A stretch of 64,000 nt of DNA, taken from assembly GCF_001750285.1 (NCBI RefSeq), contig NZ_MAMP01000003.1:1-64000 (forward strand), read 5' to 3'. The position numbers were made by a program, and so were the translations under genes. This document shows, in pieces, positions 41,505 through 49,910 of this stretch. Source of the DNA: Domibacillus iocasae (GTDB lineage: Bacteria > Bacillota > Bacilli > Bacillales > Domibacillaceae). The notes under the pieces are model-generated. The model did not search any database, was not told the origin of the DNA, and was given only the letters and a program-made list of their open reading frames with translations. How positions within the stretch are numbered: the first letter of the stretch is position 1; every line of letters starts with the position of its first letter.

Positions 41505-42698
41505 TTGGGCTATTATGATGAAGGGCGCACAGAACGAAATAAGCGCGGCGGAAAAAGCGGCTACTTTTTATCAGGACTTGCCGGCATCGTGATTGGGGCC
41601 GGTCTTGTCGTAGCCACGCTTCCATCGATTGTGGATTATCAAAACAAAGACGTATCCGTTTCTGAAAATAAGCCGGCCGGCAGATCGGAACAAGTGTCAC
41701 TCGATGTAACAACAGACGTGACACAAGCGGTAGAAAAAGCAAAGGATGCGGTTGTTGGTATTACAAATATTCAAGCATCGATGAACTTTTTCGGCTCGGA
41801 ATCAACAACAGAGGAAGCCGGGACCGGAAGTGGTGTCATTTATAAAAAAGACGGAGATACTGCTTTTATTGTGACAAATCATCATGTTATTCAAGACGCG
41901 CAGCAGCTTGAAGTGACGCTGGCGGACGGCACGAAAGAACCAGCCGAGCTGCTAGGCAGCGACGTATGGACGGATCTTGCTGTTTTAACGATCAGTGGCG
42001 CTAATGTGGATAAAACAGCTGAGTTCGGCGATTCAGAAGCGCTCAAAATTGGCGAGCCAGTTATTGCGATTGGAAATCCCCTCGGTCTTGAATTTTCTGG
42101 TTCAGTTACGCAGGGAGTCGTATCTGGACTGGAGCGTGCGATTCCAGTTGATTTAAATGGCGACATGGTTAACGACTGGCAGGCGGAAGTGCTGCAGACA
42201 GATGCCGCCATTAATCCCGGCAACAGCGGCGGGGCATTGGTGAACATTGCGGGTCAGGTGATTGGCATTAACTCAATGAAAATTGCCCAAAGCGCGGTTG
42301 AAGGCATTGGCTTGTCCATTCCAATCGACACGGCTTTGCCCATTATTGAAGATCTTGAATCATTTGGTGAAGTGAAGCGGCCGGCCATGGGAGTAACGCT
42401 TCGAAATGTTAACGAGTTGCCATCATATCACCAGCAGGAAACGTTAAAGCTGCCTGAAGATATTAAAGAAGGTGTTATTGTTGAGCAAGTATTGACGAAT
42501 TCACCAGCGGCGAAAGCGGGACTTCGAGAATACGATGTGATCACTGCGCTTGACGGAAAACCCGTGCAAGATGTCATTGCCCTGCGCAAATACATGTACA
42601 ATAATAAACAAGAAGGCGACACCGTAAACGTGACGTACTACCGGGATGGGAAGCAGCAAGAAACGAAAATGAGGCTTGTTGCGGAGAGTGATTTATAA
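41505..42698 (+). CDS. htrA: HtrA-type serine protease (HtrC/YycK)
   Basis: This is a membrane-anchored trypsin-like protease for damaged or misfolded extracytoplasmic proteins. The 397-residue protein has one transmembrane helix (about 20-42, SGLAGIVIGAGLVVATLPS). The protease domain has the triad His (TNHHVIQ), Asp (TDLAVL) and Ser (NPGNSGGALV), and a C-terminal PDZ domain (GVIVEQV, SPAAKAGLREYDVI) is present. I chose the TTG at 41505 with AAGGGTGA 6 nt upstream; the ATG at 41499 lies too close to that site but cannot be excluded. Confidence 0.93.
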   Translation: MGYYDEGRTERNKRGGKSGYFLSGLAGIVIGAGLVVATLPSIVDYQNKDVSVSENKPAGRSEQVSLDVTTDVTQAVEKAKDAVVGITNIQASMNFFGSESTTEEAGTGSGVIYKKDGDTAFIVTNHHVIQDAQQLEVTLADGTKEPAELLGSDVWTDLAVLTISGANVDKTAEFGDSEALKIGEPVIAIGNPLGLEFSGSVTQGVVSGLERAIPVDLNGDMVNDWQAEVLQTDAAINPGNSGGALVNIAGQVIGINSMKIAQSAVEGIGLSIPIDTALPIIEDLESFGEVKRPAMGVTLRNVNELPSYHQQETLKLPEDIKEGVIVEQVLTNSPAAKAGLREYDVITALDGKPVQDVIALRKYMYNNKQEGDTVNVTYYRDGKQQETKMRLVAESDL

Positions 42699-42856
42699 TG
42701 GAGAAACAACAAATGGCATGCTGTCTTGAGCATATTGAATTAGCCCTTGATATTGCTGTCGATGAATATGAAACAGCACCGGTTATGAAAAAAACGGAAG
42801 AACCTGTATCTTGCGAGTTTTGTCAAAATCCGGCTATATATATAGTGGGAAACTGA
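42698..42856 (+). CDS. CxxH/CxxC small protein (BA_5709-like)
   Basis: This 52-residue protein begins MEKQQMACCLEHIELALD and ends with a CEFC motif and IYIVGN. A CCLEH and a CEFC pair could form a small metal-binding site. It matches the CxxH/CxxC protein family (TIGR04129, BA_5709 family) that I recall from this htrA-rlmH interval in bacilli. Function is unknown. Its ATG shares one base with the htrA stop (TAATG), so translation is likely coupled. A bidirectional hairpin follows. Confidence 0.82.
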   Translation: MEKQQMACCLEHIELALDIAVDEYETAPVMKKTEEPVSCEFCQNPAIYIVGN

Positions 42857-42871
42857 TATTTGCCCACGAAA

Positions 42872-42901
42872 TGTGGATGAATTCTGTGGGTATGTGGATA
42901 A
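42872..42901 (+). promoter_or_regulatory. DnaA boxes downstream of htrA
   Basis: A perfect box TGTGGATAA (42893-42901) and a one-mismatch TGTGGATGA (42872-42880) lie in direct orientation, 21 bp apart, in a non-coding spacer. A TGTGGGTAT-like partial match lies between them. Confidence 0.5.
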
Positions 42902-42909
42902 AGTCAGAA

Positions 42910-42949
42910 AATTCCCGTTATCAACATGTTGATAATGGGAATTTTTTTC
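42910..42949. terminator. Bidirectional terminator
   Basis: A 15-bp stem (42910-42924 with 42929-42943, one G-T pair) has seven T on the plus strand and an A/T-rich tail on the minus strand. It serves the CxxH gene and the convergent decayed gene. Confidence 0.9.
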
Positions 42950-42950
42950 T

Positions 42951-43475
42951 TTATTTCACAGTAACTTTAATTGGTTCTGAAATGAGTGTCCATTCTTGGC
43001 CAAGCATTGTAAATGTGTGTTGAGCAAAAACGTAAGAAGAACCCAGTTTCTCTGCCTGAATGGTATTTTCATCAATTTTGAAATTGTCACCAGATGAGAA
43101 AAGGTTCGTTTCGATATTCTTTTTTTGTCGGTCGGATAATTCAAGAACGCTTTTGCTTGAATCGCTGCTGTCTGCCCTATATTCAAATTCCAGATTTTTA
43201 TCGGCGTTTCGATCCGGATTGGTTATCGGCCAGTCGGGCTGCTTCTGTCTGTGTCACAGCTGCTGAATACAAATAACCGGAAGGCACATTGGACTTAGAA
43301 GCGACAGATTGTGTTACATTGTTTAAATGGAAGCGTTGCAATATAACTTAATCCGTTACGTCTTCTTCTTCAATAATTCGAATCGTGCCCTTAGCAATAC
43401 CATCCGCTTTTAATTCCACCGTTAAATAATACTCCTGTTGCTAAAAAAAGGCCCTGTCTTCTTCTTTTTTATCAT
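42951..43475 (-). pseudogene. Decayed gene of unknown family, two frameshifts and a nonsense codon
   Basis: On the minus strand an ATG at 43475 behind AGGAAGGA starts MIKKKKTGPFF. The frame then shifts to QQEYYLTVELKADGIAKG, which meets an in-frame TAA at 43348-43350 and continues VILQRFHLNNVTQS. A second shift back gives PDWPITNPDRNADKN and runs to the stop at 42951-42953 (ending ISEPIKVTVK). The composite is about 170 residues, mostly hydrophilic with beta-strand-like stretches. I do not recognise the family. No signal peptide is clear in the joined sequence. Confidence 0.7.
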
Positions 43476-43635
43476 GATTCCTTCCTAAATAGACTTCAAC
43501 AACTAATTTGTCAGGAAAATATTAAAGAAATATAAAGAATAAAATAAGTTGACAAAAAACAATGAAAATTCCTTCTTTTGTCCCCTTAAATAAAAAAGAA
43601 ACAAACAAAAGACCGGTATTCACGTGTAGATGCTG

Positions 43636-43644
43636 TGGTAAAAT
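43636..43644 (+). promoter_or_regulatory. Candidate rlmH promoter (extended -10)
   Basis: TGG TAAAAT (43636-43644) fits an extended -10; no good -35 lies upstream. Two DnaA boxes follow 23 bp downstream. Confidence 0.45.
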
Positions 43645-43666
43645 ATAAACAGATATGCTGTTGATA

Positions 43667-43688
43667 TGTGGATAACTTCTGTGGATAA
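43667..43688 (+). promoter_or_regulatory. Pair of perfect DnaA boxes upstream of rlmH
   Basis: TGTGGATAA occurs at 43667-43675 and again at 43680-43688, in the same orientation, starts 13 bp apart, 37 bp before the rlmH start. The pair is 33 kb from oriC. Confidence 0.7.
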
Positions 43689-43724
43689 ACTGTTCGTAAA
43701 TTGTTTGTAAAGTGGGGTTTAATT

Positions 43725-44204
43725 GTGAATATCTCGATTATAACAGTAGGTAAATTAAAAGAAAAGTACTTAAAACAAGGAATTGACGAGTATATAAAAA
43801 GGCTGTCCGTATATGCAAAAATAGAAATCGTTGAAGTAACGGACGAAAAAGCGCCGGAAGTGTTAAGTGATGCCGAAATGAATCAGGTAAAAGCAAAAGA
43901 AGGAGAACGGATCTTAGCCAAAATCAATCCAGACGCCCACGTCATTGCACTCGCCATCAACGGCAAAATGAAATCATCCGAGCAGCTTGCTGCGGACATT
44001 GACAAGCTCGCCACATATGGGAAAAGCAAAATTGCATTTGTCGTCGGCGGCTCACTGGGGCTGAGTGATACCGTCCTAAAGCGGGCGGATGAAAAGCTGT
44101 CTTTTTCACCGATGACGTTTCCTCATCAGCTCATGAGACTTATTTTAGTGGAGCAGGTGTATCGGAGTTTTAGAATAAATAGGAATGAACCGTATCATAA
44201 GTAA
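43725..44204 (+). CDS. rlmH: 23S rRNA pseudouridine-1915 N3-methyltransferase RlmH
   Basis: RlmH methylates pseudouridine 1915 in helix 69 of 23S rRNA. The 159 residues equal the B. subtilis length. The protein has the SPOUT knot: [11 protein letters not shown], then [34 protein letters not shown] at the C-terminus (about residues 125-159). I chose the GTG at 43725, giving [13 protein letters not shown]; upstream in-frame codons to 43701 overlap the DnaA-box leader. This is the last conserved gene before the accessory region. Confidence 0.96.
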   Translation: MNISIITVGKLKEKYLKQGIDEYIKRLSVYAKIEIVEVTDEKAPEVLSDAEMNQVKAKEGERILAKINPDAHVIALAINGKMKSSEQLAADIDKLATYGKSKIAFVVGGSLGLSDTVLKRADEKLSFSPMTFPHQLMRLILVEQVYRSFRINRNEPYHK

Positions 44205-44232
44205 CTGAAAACCAATAAATAATTTACAGGAT

Positions 44233-44464
44233 ATGTTTTTACAAAGTGAATGCCCTTTATCTACTTCTAAAGAAATTTTGCCCTTTAAAGATGACCGTTT
44301 TCTTTTTGAGTAGGCGATTTTTGCACAAAAAGGGGAGTATAAACTAGCAGAAATTGAAGGCGAAGGGTTTAAATAAAATAATATCCAGTAAGTGTAGTCC
44401 ACTGACCGATATTGCTAATGATGGTGTCATGAAAAGAATTTTTAAAACAATTGATAGTTTGTAA
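44233..44464 (+). pseudogene. Remnant of a gene of unknown function
   Basis: One frame from ATG 44233 reads MFLQSECPLSTSKEILPFKD and on to FLFE, meets a TAG at 44311-44313, and continues AIFAQKGEYKLAEIEGEGFK to a TAA at 44374-44376. A second frame resumes at about 44387 with SKCSPLTDIANDGVMKRIFK and ends at 44464. Both pieces look like protein sequence but are too short to assign. They probably belong to one gene with a nonsense codon and a frameshift. There is no obvious ribosome-binding site. Confidence 0.45.
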
Positions 44465-44558
44465 GATATACTTAAAATAAAAGAATATAATGATTATTAT
44501 TTATTGATGGATATTTTAGTTTATTTTTTCAGTACTATCGGGTGGAAAGAGGTGTAAT

Positions 44559-45239
44559 ATGAAAAAAAAGGTAGCTGTTGTTATAGGTGGTTTAAAAGGC
44601 ATTGGCAAGGCGATTAGTCTCGATCTTGTGGATAAGGGGTTCATTACTTATGCCACAACCCGGGAAAAAAATGTGACAATCAACTCGGAGAATTTGTTTC
44701 CCCTGCAAATGAATATTTTACATGAAAAAGAAATACAGGATGCATTTAAACATATTAGTGAGCAGCATGGTGCTTTAGATGTCCTGGTTAACAATGCTGG
44801 AATTGGTGATTTTAAAGCATTCGAAGACTTCAACGCCAAAGAATGGGAAAATATTTTCAAAACGAATGTTTTTGGCATGTTTCACTGCAATCAAAACGCA
44901 TTCCCTTTATTGAAAAAAAGGGGAGGGCGTATTATTAATATTAGTTCTATTGCTACTAAAAGGAATCTTCCTTTTAATTCTGTGTATGCGGCTTCAAAAC
45001 ATGCAATGAATGGAATGGGGAGTACTTTAGCAGAAGAGTGGTATAAGTATAATATTTTTACGACTAATATTCAATTAGGAGCAACTTACACCGATATTTG
45101 GAAAGATGTTGAAGGTTTCTCTCCTGAAGATATGCTGCACGTTAATGATGTAGCACGCGTAGCATCATTCATTGCTGCGACTCCTCTTCACGTTCGAATT
45201 GATGAAATGACACTGACCCCGCCAAAAGGGGTATTATAA
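44559..45239 (+). CDS. Short-chain dehydrogenase/reductase
   Basis: This is an NAD(P)-dependent classical SDR of 226 residues. The nucleotide-binding motif is GGLKGIGK (residues 10-17), followed by DVLVNNAG and the catalytic Ser in INISSIA, with Tyr143 and Lys147 in VYAASKHAMN. The Rossmann core and active site are complete. Substrate is not predictable from sequence alone. The class includes pteridine and sepiapterin reductases, which matters because a tandem pterin synthase lies two genes downstream. The start ATG has AAAGAGGTG upstream. No terminator lies in the 66-nt gap to the next gene. The surrounding DNA is AT-richer than the core. Confidence 0.88.
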   Translation: MKKKVAVVIGGLKGIGKAISLDLVDKGFITYATTREKNVTINSENLFPLQMNILHEKEIQDAFKHISEQHGALDVLVNNAGIGDFKAFEDFNAKEWENIFKTNVFGMFHCNQNAFPLLKKRGGRIINISSIATKRNLPFNSVYAASKHAMNGMGSTLAEEWYKYNIFTTNIQLGATYTDIWKDVEGFSPEDMLHVNDVARVASFIAATPLHVRIDEMTLTPPKGVL

Positions 45240-45305
45240 TCCAAAAGATATTAAAAAATAAAATAAAAAACTACCAGCATACAAAGTTAAATTGGAGGTG
45301 ATTAT

Positions 45306-47852
45306 TTGTCTTTAAAGAAGAAGCTATCATTTATATTTTCTATGATAGTAACGGTAATATTGATTTTAAATAATATATTATTTTATTACTATACAAGAGA
45401 CTTATTAATAAAAGATCAAGAAAAACAGATGGATCTCTTGGGGAATGAAATTAGTATGTCTATTGAACACTCTCAGTTTATGGCAAAGTCGTTGGAACAA
45501 CAGATTGGAAACGAGCTTCGTACTGCAGCCATTGCAGCACAGAATGAGCTTAATCCTGATATCAATAAAGTGAAGAATGAACAACTTATTGAGCTTAGCG
45601 AAAAACTAGGGGTTTCCCATATTACTTTGATGGTAAAAGAAAAAGATGATATTAAGGGTGTAAAATCTTCAGATCCGCATGAAAGGGATTTAAGTACGAA
45701 GGAATGGGGTTATTGGCATACCGCATTTCAACAGCTTTTTGAACACCAGAACGTTACGATTCCCGAAGGACAAAAATTGCTAAATTACTGGTCCGGTCCT
45801 AAAAATGTTTCAGCATCCAATCCTAATTATGTGGACAAGTGGGGATACTATTACGATGGCACCACTAACTATATTATTAACCCATATATAAGGGACAATC
45901 AAAGCGTAAATGTTGAGAAACAAATTGGGCCTGATGCAATTGTAAAGAAAACTTTAAGCAATAATGATACTTTGCTAAATATTACTGGATTTAACCCGAA
46001 TACTTTTGGCTCCCCACCTGTTTATACTGAACAAAATGGGGAGAATTTCATTGAAATAGGAAACAGGGAAATTCAATTTGGAACCTACAAATTTAAAGAT
46101 AAAAAAGCAGATATTTCTGCTGTTAGAACAGCAATGAAGACGGGTAAATTAGTTAGTTTTCAAAGCACTATTAATAATAAAAAGGTGTTCAAAAGCTTTA
46201 TACCGATCTCTGCTGAAAATCCGTATGTGATTGGAATATTAATAGATTATAAGGTTATTCAAGATGTATTAAACAAGCAGTTAGTGAACAACCTTATTAT
46301 CTCCGTTATCGTTCTGATTTTTGTTGTAGTTATCAGTTACTTTCTCGCTGGATACATTGTTAGGCCAATAAATCGAATTCTGGAAAAAGTGAATCAAATT
46401 GCTGAAGGTAATTTTGGGGCGCAGGTATCGATTAATCGCCGTGATGAATTGGGCCTGCTTTCTAATCAAGTGAATGCAATGTCATTAAATCTATTAAATT
46501 ATACGGACGAGCTTAAGAAAAAGAATCAAGAAATACAACACTATGCTTATTATGATTTTTTAACCGGGCTTCCCAATCTGCGCCTGCTGAACAAAACAGC
46601 GTTAGAGCTGGCAGGTTTGCCCGAAAAAAAACCAATGGCGTTTTTATTTCTTGATCTGGACAGATTTAAATTTATTAATGATCTGCTCGGGCATTCCGCT
46701 GGTGACTATATTTTAAGGGGCGTGACGGACCGGGTTTTGTCGCTTTTAAAAGAAGAAGAAACAATGGCTCGAATAGGAGGAGATGAATTTCTCCTGCTTT
46801 TGCCTAATACAAATTATGAAAAGGCAAATGAGCTGGCCGTCACTATTTCGAAAATGTTAGAAAAGCCGTTTCTCTATGAAGGAAATGAGCTTTTTATTAC
46901 TTCAAGCATCGGAATAAGCATCTATCCAATAGATAGTAATAATATTGAAAACGCAATAAAGAGTGCTGATATTGCCATGTACCGTGCAAAAGAGCAAGGG
47001 CGGAACAATCACCAATTCTATACTTCTGATATGAATGAGCTTTTAAAAAGAAAGGTTATTTTAGAAAATGCCATGCGCCACGCAATAGAACGAAATGAAT
47101 TTTCTTTGTTTTACCAGCCTAAGGTTAACACAGACACAGGAGCCATAACAGGAAATGAAGCATTAATTCGATGGAATCACCCAAGCCTGGGGATGATTTC
47201 ACCCGCAGAGTTTATCCCGCTGGCAGAAGAAACAGGATTAATTGTTTCTATTGGGGAATGGGTTTTGCGAACGGCTTGTAAACAAACCCGAGAATGGCAG
47301 AAAGCAGGATTTTCTGAAATTGGCATATCTGTAAACCTTTCTCCACGTCAATTTCAACAAGCTAACTTAATTGAAACCGTAAGCGAAGTATTAAAGGAGA
47401 CCGGTCTTGAACCGCAGTATGTCGAACTGGAAATTACCGAAAGCATTGCCATGTTCAATGAAGAATATGTGATTGCCAAATTAAATGAAGTAAAGGCTTT
47501 AGGTGTCAAAGTTGCGATTGACGATTTCGGAACAGGATATTCGTCACTCAGTTATCTGAAAAATTTTCCATTCAATACATTAAAGATCGATAAGTCGTTT
47601 GTTCAGGATATAGAGGTTAAATCAGGTGATATAAAAATTATAAATACCATTATTGCTATGGCTCATAACTTAAAAGTTAACGTTATTGCCGAAGGAGTTG
47701 AAACAGAAGAACAGCTTCAGTTTCTAAAGCGGCAAAAATGCAATGAAATACAAGGATATTTATTCAGCAAGCCTTTATCTGTTGAACAATTTGAATCAGA
47801 TTTTCAAACAATCCAAAAAGCTGCATTCCTAAAAGTAAATAAAAGAATGTAA
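45306..47852 (+). CDS. Membrane GGDEF-EAL cyclic-di-GMP enzyme with extracytoplasmic sensor
   Basis: The 848-residue protein can in principle both make and break cyclic-di-GMP. It has a transmembrane helix (about 9-29) and a roughly 300-residue extracytoplasmic sensor rich in Tyr, Trp and Asn (about 30-325). A second helix (about 329-351) and a HAMP (about 352-405) follow. The GGDEF domain has an intact motif at 491-495 (ARIGGDEF). The EAL domain has EAL at 618-620, [20 protein letters not shown] and QGYLFSKP, so both sites look active. No RxxD inhibitory site precedes the GGDEF motif. The TTG start at 45306 has GGAGGTG upstream. It lies between an SDR and a tandem pterin synthase. Confidence 0.92.
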   Translation: MSLKKKLSFIFSMIVTVILILNNILFYYYTRDLLIKDQEKQMDLLGNEISMSIEHSQFMAKSLEQQIGNELRTAAIAAQNELNPDINKVKNEQLIELSEKLGVSHITLMVKEKDDIKGVKSSDPHERDLSTKEWGYWHTAFQQLFEHQNVTIPEGQKLLNYWSGPKNVSASNPNYVDKWGYYYDGTTNYIINPYIRDNQSVNVEKQIGPDAIVKKTLSNNDTLLNITGFNPNTFGSPPVYTEQNGENFIEIGNREIQFGTYKFKDKKADISAVRTAMKTGKLVSFQSTINNKKVFKSFIPISAENPYVIGILIDYKVIQDVLNKQLVNNLIISVIVLIFVVVISYFLAGYIVRPINRILEKVNQIAEGNFGAQVSINRRDELGLLSNQVNAMSLNLLNYTDELKKKNQEIQHYAYYDFLTGLPNLRLLNKTALELAGLPEKKPMAFLFLDLDRFKFINDLLGHSAGDYILRGVTDRVLSLLKEEETMARIGGDEFLLLLPNTNYEKANELAVTISKMLEKPFLYEGNELFITSSIGISIYPIDSNNIENAIKSADIAMYRAKEQGRNNHQFYTSDMNELLKRKVILENAMRHAIERNEFSLFYQPKVNTDTGAITGNEALIRWNHPSLGMISPAEFIPLAEETGLIVSIGEWVLRTACKQTREWQKAGFSEIGISVNLSPRQFQQANLIETVSEVLKETGLEPQYVELEITESIAMFNEEYVIAKLNEVKALGVKVAIDDFGTGYSSLSYLKNFPFNTLKIDKSFVQDIEVKSGDIKIINTIIAMAHNLKVNVIAEGVETEEQLQFLKRQKCNEIQGYLFSKPLSVEQFESDFQTIQKAAFLKVNKRM

Positions 47853-47875
47853 TAGAATTGGAAGGGGGAGCGGTC

Positions 47876-48706
47876 GTGGTTTTACTAACAAGAAAAGTAG
47901 AGTTTTCATCAGCTCATAGTTATCATGTGCCCACGTGGAGCGCGGAAAAAAATAAAGAGATATTTGGTTTATGTAACAACCCGAATGGTCATGGTCATGA
48001 TTATACATTAGAAGTTACAGTAAAAGGAAAAATCAACTCGAAATCAGGCATCGTTGTTAACATTACAGATATTGACCGTATTGTTAAAGACCTTGTTTTA
48101 GAGGAATTGGATGGTAAGTTTTTAAATCGGGAACATCCTTTTTTTAAGGAACACATTCCCACAACAGAAAACATTGTGGCGTATATATGGAATGAATTAA
48201 ATGATAAGTTCGATGACTGTAAACTTCACAAAATAAAATTGCACGAAAATCCATTTTTACTTTCTGAAAAAGGAGAAAAATCTATGATTCAATTAACGAG
48301 AAAATACCACTTTTCAGCAGCGCATAGATTACACAGTGATCAGTTATCTGATGAAGAAAATAAAATGATTTTTGGAAAATGCAATAATCCTCACGGTCAT
48401 GGTCATAACTACATTCTGGAAGTAACCGTGGATGGGGAAGCGGATCCGGTAACAGGAATGGTCATAAATTTAGCTGACCTTGACAGAGCGGTTGACGAGA
48501 CAATTATTCAAAAATTTGACCATAAACACCTTAATTTAGATACAGAGGAGTTTAGCGGATTAAATCCAACTGCTGAAGTTATGACGGTTGTCTTTTGGGA
48601 GCTGCTTCAATCGTCTTTGCCGAATTTGTCCAAAATAGGACTTTGGGAAACAGCCAAAAATTATTTTGAATACAGTGGCCCGGAAATGGTAGAGGCTTAT
48701 AAGTAA
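47876..48706 (+). CDS. Tandem-domain 6-pyruvoyl/6-carboxy-tetrahydropterin synthase family protein
   Basis: Two PTPS/QueD domains lie in one 276-residue protein. Each has the zinc ligands: His14, His39, His41 in the first and His150, His175, His177 in the second. Each has a catalytic Cys (33 and 169) in FGxCNNPxGHGH. The Asp-His pair of the triad is intact only in the second (Asp215-His216, DHKHLN). In the first it is Asp79-Gly80 (DGKFLN). The GTG at 47876 has AGGGGGAG upstream. An internal ATG at 48284 has its own AAAGGAG 8 nt upstream, so the second domain may also be made alone. The family converts dihydroneopterin triphosphate. It is 23 nt after the GGDEF-EAL gene (5 nt if the first TTG is used). 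Confidence 0.88.
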   Translation: MVLLTRKVEFSSAHSYHVPTWSAEKNKEIFGLCNNPNGHGHDYTLEVTVKGKINSKSGIVVNITDIDRIVKDLVLEELDGKFLNREHPFFKEHIPTTENIVAYIWNELNDKFDDCKLHKIKLHENPFLLSEKGEKSMIQLTRKYHFSAAHRLHSDQLSDEENKMIFGKCNNPHGHGHNYILEVTVDGEADPVTGMVINLADLDRAVDETIIQKFDHKHLNLDTEEFSGLNPTAEVMTVVFWELLQSSLPNLSKIGLWETAKNYFEYSGPEMVEAYK

Positions 48707-48862
48707 CGACTGGGGCAGCATTTTTCATCTTAGACAGCACACTTTGAGTATTTTCAAATAGCTGCTAGAAGACATGTCGAGTGTTTTCTTCACGTCTTTT
48801 TTCTATACAAAAGTTCACTGTTAATACTGAAAGTGATGATCAAGCAGGTAGTTAAAATCTGA

Positions 48863-48895
48863 AGCCGGTTGAGAGAGAATCTTCCTCAACCGGCT
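48863..48895. terminator. Hairpin between the PTPS gene and the convergent nitroreductase
   Basis: Perfect 11-bp arms AGCCGGTTGAG (48863-48873) and CTCAACCGGCT (48885-48895). The flanking T tracts are short on both strands, so termination strength is uncertain. The rest of 48707-48917 shows nothing else. Confidence 0.6.
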
Positions 48896-48917
48896 TGTTC
48901 CATCTACAACCGTTTTT

Positions 48918-49592
48918 TTATTCAATCCACTGAACGATATCCCCTATATCCTTTCTTATTTTCGGACGTGGTTCGGTTTTGCGGTAGCCGAATGCCGCCA
49001 TTACAGAGACAGCTAAATGCCCGTCTTCAAGTAAGTTTTCTTCCTCTAACAGCTTCTGTACCTGTTCAAAATGAAAACCTTCAATGGGACAAGAGTCAAT
49101 ACCGATCAAAGCGGCGGCCGTCATCATATTCGCTAAGGCGATATACGTTTGTTTTCCAGCCCAATCAAACATCGTGCGTTCGTTTTCTAAAAGATTGAGG
49201 TCTTCTTCTTGAAATGCTTTGTAGCGTTCTTTAATTTCATCAAATCGTTCAGGGGGAAATTTCTTTACGTTCAGCATTTGATTTTTCACGTACGCTGAAT
49301 CATATTTGGTGTCTTTTATCGTTCTGGCAAGAATGACCACAAAGTGGCTCGCGGTAGGCAGCTGTCCCTGTGCCCCCCAGGAAACTTCACGCAATTTTTC
49401 ACGCAGTTCAGTATTTTGGATAACTAGAAATTTCCATGGTTCATATCCGATAGAGCTTGGAGATAATCTAGCAGCTTCTAAAATAAGCTCAAAGTCTTCC
49501 TTTGCTATTTTTTTCGTTGGATCAAATTCCTTCGTTGCATGTCTAAATTGAAAAGCATTTAAAATATCTTGTTTAGTGACTGAATGGTTCAT
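48918..49592 (-). CDS. NAD(P)H-dependent nitroreductase family protein
   Basis: This is a FMN-dependent oxidoreductase of the nitroreductase family, 224 residues. It has the N-terminal FQFRHATKEFDPTKKI motif, the FMN-contacting SPSSIGYEPWKFLVI segment and the C-terminal DSCPIEGFHFEQVQKLL and AFGYRK motifs. Relatives in B. subtilis include YdgI and YodC; natural substrates are unclear. The ATG at 49592 has AAAGGAG upstream. The longer frame to 49631 is not supported. It converges on the PTPS gene. Confidence 0.9.
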   Translation of the reverse strand: MNHSVTKQDILNAFQFRHATKEFDPTKKIAKEDFELILEAARLSPSSIGYEPWKFLVIQNTELREKLREVSWGAQGQLPTASHFVVILARTIKDTKYDSAYVKNQMLNVKKFPPERFDEIKERYKAFQEEDLNLLENERTMFDWAGKQTYIALANMMTAAALIGIDSCPIEGFHFEQVQKLLEEENLLEDGHLAVSVMAAFGYRKTEPRPKIRKDIGDIVQWIE

Positions 49593-49910
49593 ATATATGG
49601 ATACTCCTTTTACTTTCGGTATTCTGCACACATATTATTCCCAGGAATGAAGGGATTATAACAATGCATAGTATAGATAATAAACAAGAGAAAAGGAAAT
49701 GGTTTGCTCACAAAATTCATAGTGTATAATAATGGAAGCAGTGAAGGCGGTAAGGCCGTTTACTTTTCTAGTTGGCTTCATTTTAGTAAAAGAATGCATT
49801 TGAATGAGATAAAAAGCGAATTTTAGTTTATATTAACGAGAGAGAGGGTAATTAAAGAAAGGCCTGTTTTAGGCTTATAAGCGCTACATACTGAAAAAGG
49901 ACGTGGAAGC
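49593..49910. other. Divergent intergenic region, nitroreductase / acetyltransferase-amidohydrolase
   Basis: A TATAAT hexamer at about 49730 lies 15 bp after a TTGCTC, a poor spacing, so a promoter for the downstream gene is only possible. A small inverted repeat AAGGCGG/CCGTTT around 49746-49765 is weak. No riboswitch or small gene is recognisable. Confidence 0.4.
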
